A DNA stretch of 20,510 bases from Gelidibacter sp039916245 (lineage in GTDB: Bacteria > Bacteroidota > Bacteroidia > Flavobacteriales > Flavobacteriaceae). The notes beneath the pieces were generated by a model. The model saw only the letters and a program-made list of their open reading frames with translations. It was not told the DNA's origin and searched no databases. The position numbers were made by a program, and so were the translations under genes. Below, in pieces: positions 1-5,652 of this stretch (positions within the stretch are counted from its first letter, which is position 1; the number at the start of each line of letters is the position of its first letter). Location of the stretch: assembly GCF_039916245.1 (NCBI RefSeq), contig NZ_JBDSLS010000065.1, forward strand, positions 1 through 20,510, read 5' to 3'.

Positions 1-22
1 GGTTCGAACCCCTCATCGCCCA
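1..22 (+). tRNA. 3' end of a tRNA gene cut by the window edge, possibly tRNA-Val
   Basis: The first bases show a T-loop TTCGAAC (3-9), the 3' half of the T-stem (10-14), the 3' acceptor strand ATCGCCC (15-21) and a discriminator A (22). The implied 5' acceptor strand, GGGCGAT, lies outside the window. The anticodon is not visible, so the isotype cannot be read. The acceptor resembles bacterial tRNA-Val(UAC), and the next gene is a tRNA-Val, so Val is a reasonable guess only. CCA is not encoded. A terminator follows immediately. Confidence 0.85.
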
Positions 23-23
23 C

Positions 24-53
24 AAAAGTTCATACATTGTATGGACTTTTTTT
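24..53 (+). terminator. Intrinsic terminator after the first tRNA
   Basis: The arm at 24-35 pairs with 39-50 (core GTTCATAC with GTATGGAC, one G·T pair). The loop is ATT, and a T-run extends to 53. It sits between two tRNA genes, so they may be separate transcripts or only partly coupled. Confidence 0.8.
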
Positions 54-63
54 ATAAGTAGCC

Positions 64-138
64 GGTCCATTAACTCAGCTGGTTCAGAGTGTCACGTCGA
101 CAACGTGGAAGTCACTGGTTCGAATCCAGTATGGACCA
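64..138 (+). tRNA. tRNA-Val (anticodon GAC), with C at position 33
   Basis: This is a complete cloverleaf. The acceptor GGTCCAT (64-70) pairs fully with ATGGACC (131-137), with discriminator A138. The D-stem ACTC/GAGT is 73-76 with 87-90. The anticodon stem TCACG/CGTGG is 92-96 with 104-108, and the 7-base loop TCGACAA is 97-103. The T-stem ACTGG/CCAGT is 114-118 with 126-130, around TTCGAAT. Loop positions 34-36 are GAC, which reads valine codons GUC and GUU. Position 33, almost always U in tRNAs, is C98 here. The variable loop is short (5 bases), which argues against reading the loop as a serine tRNA. CCA is not encoded. Confidence 0.82.
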
Positions 139-148
139 CATCAAGCAG

Positions 149-183
149 AATCCCAATGTTGAAGACATTGGGATTTTTGTTTC
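149..183 (+). terminator. Intrinsic terminator after tRNA-Val
   Basis: An 11-bp perfect stem AATCCCAATGT (149-159) pairs with ACATTGGGATT (165-175) around the loop TGAAG. It is followed by TTTGTTT. The stem edges AATCC and GGATT reappear at the base of hairpins in the repeat array that starts next to it, so this terminator resembles a 'copy zero' of the array hairpin. Confidence 0.82.
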
Positions 184-184
184 C

Positions 185-900
185 GGAAAACCCAAGTCGC
201 AGACTTGAAGGTTTGCAGGAAACAAAAATCCGTAGTGCGCTGCTAAGCGCGCGGGATTCTATTTGCAAAAGGGATCTTAATCTGGATCAACGCAGTTAAT
301 CCATTGCTTAAATTATAATTGAAATCAATTGTCAGACTTGAAGATTTGCAGAAAACAAAAATCCAAAGTGCTTTTTCAGCACTTTGGGATTCTATTTGCA
401 GAAGCCATCTTGATCTGGAACAGCCCAGCTAATCCAAATAATGGAATTCCTGTAAAACTCAATGCCACGAGACTTGTAGGTTTGCAGGAAACAAAAATCG
501 TAGTGCGCTGCTAAGCGCAAGGGATTCTATATGCAGAAGCCATCTTGATCTGGAACAGCGCAGCCAATTCAAATAATTGAACTTCAGTAAAACTCAATGC
601 CACGAGACTTGAAGGTTTGCAGGAAACAAAAATCGCAGTGCGCTGCTAAGTGCACGGGATTCTATTTGCGGAAGCCATCTTGATCTGGAACAGCGCAGCC
701 AATTCAAATAATTGAACTTCAGTAAAACTCAATGCCACGAGACTTGAAGGTTTGCAGGAAACAAAAATCGCAGTGCACTGCTCAGCGCACGGGATTTTAT
801 TTTCAGAAGCGGTCTTGATCTGGAACAACGTAGTTAATCCAAATAATTGAACTTCAGTAAAGCCCAAGCCGCGAGACTTGCCGGTTTGCAAGAAGCAATA
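185..900. repeat. Tandem array of about 135-bp hairpin-bearing repeats beside the tRNA pair
   Basis: Five full units and a partial sixth begin with GACTTG at 202, 335, 471, 606, 741 and 875, giving periods of 133, 136, 135, 135 and 134. Each full unit has the conserved block TTGCAGGAAACAAAAATC or a close variant, then a hairpin, then a block around GATCTGGAACA and a small TTCAA/TTGAA dyad (absent or altered in units 1 and 2). The hairpins lie at 227-258, 360-391, 496-526, 631-661 and 766-796. Units 3 and 4 are nearly identical; units 1, 2 and 5 diverge more, as expected of an array homogenised in its middle by recombination. The 185-201 segment matches the end of a unit, so the array joins the tRNA terminator directly. 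Because the period is near a multiple of 3, chance open frames run through it, but none looks like a real protein. Function unknown. Confidence 0.9.
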
Positions 901-1100
901 TACCTAAAAACCTCTCTCATTACATCCTAAAAAGATTTATCTTTATCATCTAAAAATTAGCGGAAAGCTTTTTATAAATTCTCACAGGTCTTGAAGGTTC
1001 CACTAAGATTTAATTTTTATCAAGCTGTTATATTTTTAAATGAGCGTCGGTTATAAAATATCGCTAGACACAAAAAGATATTAGGCATCCAAAAAACAGA
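901..1100. other. AT-rich intergenic stretch between the repeat array and the metal transporter gene
   Basis: No gene or convincing promoter is seen. CTTGAAGGTT at 990-999 matches the start of the array unit and could be a decayed seventh copy or chance. The sequence just before the next start codon is A-rich with no Shine-Dalgarno, as is usual in this phylum. Confidence 0.5.
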
Positions 1101-1970
1101 ATGAAAAACGAGCAAACGGCCATACGCACCACTTATTTCAGTATCATTGGAAATACTGTGTTAGCCATAATAAAAGGACTTGCGGGATTTTTTGGTAATT
1201 CTTACGCCCTAATTGCCGATGCCATTGAATCGACAACAGATATTTTTGCTTCACTATTAGTTTTAATAGGTTTTAAATATGCCAAACGGCCAGCGGATGA
1301 CAACCATCCCTATGGACATGGGAAAATTGAACCGTTAATTACATTTGCTGTGGTTGCCTTTCTTGTTGTTTCTGCAACAATAATAGCCTATACAAGTATT
1401 CAAAACATTCAAACGCCTCATGAAACCCCAGAATCTTGGACTTTGATTGTGTTGGGGCTTATCATTGTTTGGAAAGAACTGTCATTTCAAATTGTTATTA
1501 AGAAAAGTAAACAAACAAAGAGCTCTTCACTTAAGGCTGATGCTTGGCATCATAGAAGTGATGCCATAACGTCGGTCATGGCTTTTATAGGAATTTCTAT
1601 TGCCATCATATTTGGGAAAGGTTATGAAAACGCCGATGATTGGGCCGCTTTATTTGCTTCGGGCTTTATCTTATTTAATAGCTACTTAATTTTAAGACCA
1701 GCTTTAGGCGAGGTTATGGATGAACAGCTTTATGATGACCTAATCATGGAAATTAGGGAAAAATCCATCGAAGTACAGGGCGTTATGGGTACAGAAAAAT
1801 GTTTTGTTCGAAAAGCGGGTATGAAATTTAATGTGGATTTGCACGCCATTGTGGATGGCGAAATTTCGGTAAAAGCCGGACACGATATTGCACATCAATT
1901 AAAAGATTATTTACGAAAACAAATACCGAGCTTAGGACACGTGCTCATTCATATTGAGCCAAACGAATAA
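1101..1970 (+). CDS. Cation diffusion facilitator (CDF) family divalent metal transporter
   Basis: This 289-residue inner-membrane protein is predicted to export a divalent metal (Zn, Fe, Mn or similar) in exchange for protons. It has the CDF layout: about six membrane helices in residues 10-200 and a cytoplasmic ferredoxin-like domain at about 205-289. Compared with E. coli FieF (YiiP), transport site A corresponds to E43, D47, H150 and D154, where FieF has D45, D49, H153 and D157; the first Asp is replaced by Glu. The second site is kept as D66, H69 and H73 in the ADDNHPYGHGK motif. The C-terminal domain keeps several His residues (248, 261, 265, 280, 284), as expected for metal-sensing dimer contacts. 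FieF is 300 residues, so the length is normal. The gene is monocistronic or leads into the small basic ORF. The metal cannot be assigned from sequence alone. Confidence 0.93.
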   Translation: MKNEQTAIRTTYFSIIGNTVLAIIKGLAGFFGNSYALIADAIESTTDIFASLLVLIGFKYAKRPADDNHPYGHGKIEPLITFAVVAFLVVSATIIAYTSIQNIQTPHETPESWTLIVLGLIIVWKELSFQIVIKKSKQTKSSSLKADAWHHRSDAITSVMAFIGISIAIIFGKGYENADDWAALFASGFILFNSYLILRPALGEVMDEQLYDDLIMEIREKSIEVQGVMGTEKCFVRKAGMKFNVDLHAIVDGEISVKAGHDIAHQLKDYLRKQIPSLGHVLIHIEPNE

Positions 1971-2028
1971 GGGTTAAACCCAAAAACCTAAAAATGTAAA
2001 TCGGATCAAATCCCTTAAATATACTCCC

Positions 2029-2175
2029 ATGGCGAAACCCAAAGGTCAAAAAAACACCAAGAATAAGGCCAAGCACACGAAACTTCTTAATCGAAAAATA
2101 AATAAGAAAAAAGCTGAAAAGGAACTTCGGAAAGAACGGCTTAAAGCAATTGTTAAAAAAGCGAAAGAGCAGTGA
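2029..2175 (+). CDS. Small, very basic hypothetical protein (48 aa)
   Basis: An open frame ATG to TGA of 48 codons lies 58 bases after the transporter gene. About half its residues are Lys or Arg, it has no Cys and no hydrophobic stretch, and its middle (residues 25-46) should form a charged helix of the KKKAEKELRKERLKAIVKKA type. The composition suggests a nucleic-acid- or ribosome-associated peptide, but no family is recognised with certainty. Similar lysine-rich mini-proteins appear to occur in other Flavobacteriaceae, from memory only. Overlapping minus-strand frames here are Phe-rich mirror images of the Lys codons and are not genes. A homology search would decide whether it is real. Confidence 0.6.
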   Translation: MAKPKGQKNTKNKAKHTKLLNRKINKKKAEKELRKERLKAIVKKAKEQ

Positions 2176-2223
2176 TGAGAAAAGGGGTAACGGCATCTTA
2201 GGAACGCATCTTCAAAAAATTTA

Positions 2224-2238
2224 TAGATTTCAAATCTA
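2224..2238. repeat. Short palindrome, 7-bp arms
   Basis: TAGATTT (2224-2230) and AAATCTA (2232-2238) form a perfect dyad around one base, between the small basic ORF and the convergent CapK-like gene. It has no T-tract, so it is not a clear terminator. It may be chance in AT-rich DNA. Confidence 0.4.
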
Positions 2239-2289
2239 GGTGCTGAAAAATTAATGGGAAAAATCAATAAAAGAACCAATAACCCTTTT

Positions 2290-3570
2290 TTAATCTGAGT
2301 TTTTCACATGCAAATTTACAGTTTGCCTGTGTTTGCCGGAATTCAATAAAGGGATACCATCAACGTAAATGAATTTAAATTCTGCGTCCATTCCTAAATG
2401 GGCTTTAAATTCGTTCACTAATTGTTTCTCTTTTGTAAAACCTCTAGGGCAGTTGATTTTAAATACATAAGATTTTTCGCCAACTTGTAGCAGTTGAAAT
2501 TGTTCTATTTCCAAATAGTTCCAAATGGTGGTAGGAACGATGTATGTAGATGTTATTTCTCCAGAGGTATTAAATATAATGTCTGCCTTACGACCTTCAA
2601 CAGTGGTGAGAAAAGTTTTTCCATCGCGCTTAACTTTAATACCCATATCTCCGGTATCGTACCTAATTATAGGCGTCGCGAAATTGTATAGATCTGTTAA
2701 AACAATACGGCCGAGGTAGCCATCTTCAATCGGTTCATCATGCTCTGGATGGAAAATTTCGACAAAATAACTAGCAGTATTTACTAGGAAGTCGTCACTA
2801 TCAATTTCTTGTTGAGCGATAATACCATTTTCTAAATTGCTATACCTCGAAACAACTTGACATTTAAATAATTTTTGAAGTTTCCCACGCGTCACACTAG
2901 AAAGTCCTTCTGCCATAGTAATTACTCCTGAAAATTTACAGTGCAAATCATTTATATGATGCTTTTCGCAATATCTAATAATTTGCTCTAAGGCTGAAAC
3001 ATAACCTAAAACGGAATGGACTTCGTGTGATTTGTTTTTAAATTCCTTTATTAATTTTTTAATCTTTGCGTCCGTCAAATTCTTAACATCTATTGTCGAA
3101 ATATTTTGCAATTTATATTGCAAAGAATGGTGCATCTTATCCTTAAGCCAGATCTTTAAGTAAACCAATTTATTTCCTAAATGATAGCCACCTTTATTTC
3201 CAAAATAGAGAGCGTCTGCATAATTTCGTGATTTTTTATTTTTATCCTGATAAATTGTAAAGGGGGTTCCCGTTGAACCGGATGTTGTCATTTTAATTAA
3301 GTCTCTTTCTCTAAAATTGATGGCTCTGAATTCTGTAAAATTTGATCTTATTATAGACTTATTAACTATAGGGAAGTGGTTCAGGTTTTCGAAATCATTA
3401 GCTCGATAATATGGGACATTTTTCTTAACATGTAAGAGTAAATGGTCCAAAGCTATTGAGGAAAGGTCTTTATTAGACTCAATATGATCTTTGATGTCAA
3501 TATAATGCTCAGTTATTTTTGAACCATCGAGACGCTCTTTGATCTTAAAAGAAATTTTTGTAATGTTCAT
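2290..3570 (-). CDS. CapK/PaaK-like adenylate-forming enzyme (phenylacetate-CoA ligase family)
   Basis: This 426-residue protein belongs to the CapK/PaaK branch of AMP-forming enzymes (COG1541). The ATP-binding loop TTSGSTGTP lies at 95-103, YSNLENG at 243-249, the ribose-binding motif RYDTGD at 303-308 and VEGRKAD at 324-330. A C-terminal SGKHR motif carries K413, the likely catalytic lysine. Members activate a carboxylic acid with ATP; CapK-like ones usually sit in capsule or polysaccharide loci, where their substrate is mostly unknown. Here it is alone: no glycosyltransferase or other sugar gene is nearby, and 0.73 kb of gene-free DNA lies upstream. The gene is more AT-rich than its neighbours, with many AAA, AAT and TTT codons, compatible with late acquisition or relaxed selection. 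All motifs are intact, so it is probably functional. The substrate cannot be inferred. Confidence 0.88.
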   Translation of the reverse strand: MNITKISFKIKERLDGSKITEHYIDIKDHIESNKDLSSIALDHLLLHVKKNVPYYRANDFENLNHFPIVNKSIIRSNFTEFRAINFRERDLIKMTTSGSTGTPFTIYQDKNKKSRNYADALYFGNKGGYHLGNKLVYLKIWLKDKMHHSLQYKLQNISTIDVKNLTDAKIKKLIKEFKNKSHEVHSVLGYVSALEQIIRYCEKHHINDLHCKFSGVITMAEGLSSVTRGKLQKLFKCQVVSRYSNLENGIIAQQEIDSDDFLVNTASYFVEIFHPEHDEPIEDGYLGRIVLTDLYNFATPIIRYDTGDMGIKVKRDGKTFLTTVEGRKADIIFNTSGEITSTYIVPTTIWNYLEIEQFQLLQVGEKSYVFKINCPRGFTKEKQLVNEFKAHLGMDAEFKFIYVDGIPLLNSGKHRQTVNLHVKNSD

Positions 3571-3715
3571 GATATTAATTTTGCCAGTTAATTGAATCCC
3601 TCTAAGCAGGAGATCTTTTTTAATTTACATAAAATACCAAAAATACATTTGGAACAATTAAATATCTTGTGTCAGAACCAAAGAAGACTCTTTGCGCCTA
3701 GACTGATCCTTATGT

Positions 3716-3760
3716 TAAGGTAATCTAAATTGTCACTTCAGCTGCAAATTGGTTACCTTA
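3716..3760. repeat. Inverted repeat with 8-bp outer arms
   Basis: TAAGGTAA (3716-3723) and TTACCTTA (3753-3760) are perfect complements. The flanking inner bases (AAATTG against CAAATT) add imperfect pairing. It lies about 150 bases upstream of the CapK-like gene. It could be a hairpin or an operator dyad; there is no T-tract. Confidence 0.5.
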
Positions 3761-4214
3761 CTTATATGACCTTCTTTTGTCCAAATTTACCATAGAAATT
3801 AATACCTTCACTTGCGTCTGAAACTATGAGATATTTATTTTAGGGCTGTTCGTTCTCGTTAGTGTGCTCTTTTTCTTTGAAGTCGTCCGCAGTTTTTAAC
3901 GAGGAGTTTAACGGAAGCCTTATAGTGCTGGAACCAAAAAATGATTCTCTTAACGCGACTAGATGCTCAATCAAATTACCTTTATTATGGCCTAAACCGC
4001 ATCACTCAGAAGCTTCCCTCTCCATTTTATATGATAAAGAAAATGTTCCATAGGAAGCCTTTAAGTGTTTTATAGGGGGTTTGTTATCACCTAAAGATAT
4101 GGAATTTTATACAATGAAGAGGAAAAATCTTGCTGGAATTCTGTCAGATGAATAATCGCTCTGTTTTATGTAAATTTTGTAATTATCGATTCCATTACCG
4201 TTCAAATTTTCAAC

Positions 4215-4261
4215 GCTAAGGCTTTAATTTTCTTTTGGAGTGAAAACTCAAAAGCTTTAGC
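4215..4261. repeat. Inverted repeat downstream of murF
   Basis: GCTAAGGCTTT (4215-4225) pairs with AAAGCTTTAGC (4251-4261) with one G·T, and an inner stem CTTTTGGAGT/ACTCAAAAG continues with one bulge. It lies about 40 bases past the murF stop on the minus strand, where a transcript end is expected. No U-run follows on that strand, so it is a weak terminator candidate or an RNA-stabilising hairpin. Confidence 0.5.
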
Positions 4262-4301
4262 ATCTTTTGATATGGATTGGGATGGAAGGCGATGTCTTTT
4301 A

Positions 4302-5585
4302 TTACAAAAGCTCTATAATCCGTTCCAAAGCCATCCCTCGAGAGCCTTTGATCAGCAAAAATGAATTCTTAACCGGATGGTTTTTAAGATTAAATTTTAC
4401 ATCGTCGAAAGTCTCAAACTTTTTGATTTTTTCGAGATTGACTTTCGTTTTGAAAAAATTCTTTCCAATCAGATAGACTTTTCCAAAGTCGTTTTTTTCA
4501 AGATAATCTACAATAAACTGATGTTCGCTTTCGGCTGTCTGGCCCAGTTCAAACATATCACCTAAAAAAATCGTTTTACGCTCTTGATGTAGTTGTTTGA
4601 AATTTTCTAGAGCGGCCAGCATACTCGTTGGATTGGCGTTATAGGCATCCATAATTATGGTATTGCTGCCTTTCTCTAAAATTTGTGATCGGTTATTGGT
4701 TGGAGTGTAATTTTCAATGGCACTTTTGATGTCTTTAGGATCCACTTTGAAATAAGAACCAATGGCAATAGCGACGGAAATGTTATTAAAGTTATAGTTG
4801 CCCGTAAGTTGACTTTTAATTACCGAGTCATTATAACGTAGCGTCACGTAGGGTTGCGTGTCGATAATTTCCAACATGGTATTGGCGGAAGTCAGCAATC
4901 CGAAGGTATAAACCTGATCGTAACCTTCGGTCCGTATAACTTGAAGGGGATCATTTTCATTAACAAAGATGGTTTTTTGATGTGTTTTCAAGTAATCATA
5001 CAATTCTGATTTTGCTTTGATGACACCTTCTATACTGCCGAAACCTTCAAGATGCGCTTTGCCAAAATTGGTGATTAAGCCATAATCTGGCTGCGCAATC
5101 TTACATAACAATTCAATTTCTTTCGGATGATTGGCGCCCATTTCCACAATGCCAATTTCGGTGGTTTCGTTCATTTGTAGTAGGGTCAAAGGGACGCCTA
5201 TATGATTATTTAAGTTGCCTTGGGTTGCCGTCGTTTTATGTTTTTTGGACAATACAGCATTAATTAATTCTTTGGTAGTGGTTTTTCCGTTACTTCCAGT
5301 AAGGGCAATAATAGGAGTGTTCAATTGGTTTCTATGAAAAGTGGCAAGCTCTTGTAAAGCTTCCAAAACGTTGTCAACTAATATATACCGGTCATCTGTG
5401 GCATACTGTTTTTCATCAACTACACAGTATTTCGCCCCAGAGGTTAAGGCGTTACTTGCAAATTGATTGCCGTTGAAATTTTCTCCTTTAAGTGCGAAAA
5501 AAAGACAGTCTTTTTCAATTTTTCTTGTGTCGGTGCAAACCACAGTGCATTTTTTAAAATGCTGGTAAAGTGTTTCTGTAATCAT
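4302..5585 (-). CDS. murF: MurF, UDP-N-acetylmuramoyl-tripeptide--D-alanyl-D-alanine ligase
   Basis: This cytoplasmic enzyme adds D-Ala-D-Ala to UDP-MurNAc-tripeptide using ATP, the last soluble step of peptidoglycan precursor synthesis. The 427 residues show the three Mur ligase domains. An N-terminal substrate domain contains TDTRK (18-22). The central ATPase has P-loop TGSNGKTTTKE (96-106), NLNNHIGVPLTLL (124-136) and EMGANHPKEI (148-157). The C-terminal domain has NNRS (298-300 region), DAYNANPTSM (313-322), LGDMFELG (341-348) and KGSRGMALE (413-421). Length is normal. The start MITETLYQHF fits the usual beginning of the family. It lies downstream of gldJ on the same strand but behind a strong terminator, so it probably has its own promoter. 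It is not in a cell-wall (mra-type) cluster here. Confidence 0.97.
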   Translation of the reverse strand: MITETLYQHFKKCTVVCTDTRKIEKDCLFFALKGENFNGNQFASNALTSGAKYCVVDEKQYATDDRYILVDNVLEALQELATFHRNQLNTPIIALTGSNGKTTTKELINAVLSKKHKTTATQGNLNNHIGVPLTLLQMNETTEIGIVEMGANHPKEIELLCKIAQPDYGLITNFGKAHLEGFGSIEGVIKAKSELYDYLKTHQKTIFVNENDPLQVIRTEGYDQVYTFGLLTSANTMLEIIDTQPYVTLRYNDSVIKSQLTGNYNFNNISVAIAIGSYFKVDPKDIKSAIENYTPTNNRSQILEKGSNTIIMDAYNANPTSMLAALENFKQLHQERKTIFLGDMFELGQTAESEHQFIVDYLEKNDFGKVYLIGKNFFKTKVNLEKIKKFETFDDVKFNLKNHPVKNSFLLIKGSRGMALERIIELL

Positions 5586-5597
5586 GAAATAAATGTA

Positions 5598-5632
5598 ATA
5601 AAAAAGTCCTAACTCAGCGTTAGGACTTTTAT
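5598..5632 (-). terminator. Strong intrinsic terminator after gldJ
   Basis: A perfect 12-bp stem AAAAGTCCTAAC (5602-5613) pairs with GTTAGGACTTTT (5619-5630) around a 5-base loop. Read on the minus strand it follows the gldJ stop (5653) by about 20 bases and ends in six Ts. It separates gldJ from murF. Confidence 0.9.
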
Positions 5633-5652
5633 GATTTTTAGTAATTTAAAAA

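Larger units (their letters stand above)
3571..4301. other. Gene-free AT-rich stretch upstream of the CapK-like gene
   Basis: No convincing gene is seen on either strand. The longest plus-strand frame (3862-4053, 63 codons) has no recognisable motif. A minus-strand TATTTTTG (complement of 3638-3645), 68 bases before the CapK-like start, fits the Bacteroidota -7 element, but no matching -33 TTG is seen at the right distance. Two inverted repeats lie inside and are listed separately. Confidence 0.6.

Noticed and set aside
105..514. Plus-strand frames at 105-299 and 329-514
   Set aside because: The first begins inside the tRNA and runs through its terminator; the second is array sequence. Neither looks like a protein.
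646..891. Minus-strand frame of 81 codons with a repeated peptide (FTEVQLF)
   Set aside because: It lies wholly in the tandem array; the peptide repeat follows from a unit length near a multiple of 3. No start context or family is seen.
185..900. CRISPR array or integron attC array
   Set aside because: Whole 135-bp units are similar, with no short repeat alternating with unique spacers, no cas or integrase genes, and no cassette ORFs or clear attC core sites.
981..1000. Seventh, degenerate array copy
   Set aside because: Only a 10-base match (CTTGAAGGTT) remains and the spacing is off; chance is equally likely.
64..1100. tRNA-associated integrated element
   Set aside because: No integrase and no second copy of the tRNA 3' end were seen; downstream genes are ordinary chromosomal ones.
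1945..2279. Two Phe-rich minus-strand frames
   Set aside because: They mirror the Lys-rich small ORF and AT-rich flanks; they also overlap each other and the transporter end.
3862..4053. Plus-strand frame of 63 codons
   Set aside because: No motif, poor codon pattern and no promoter; typical of chance frames in gene-free DNA.
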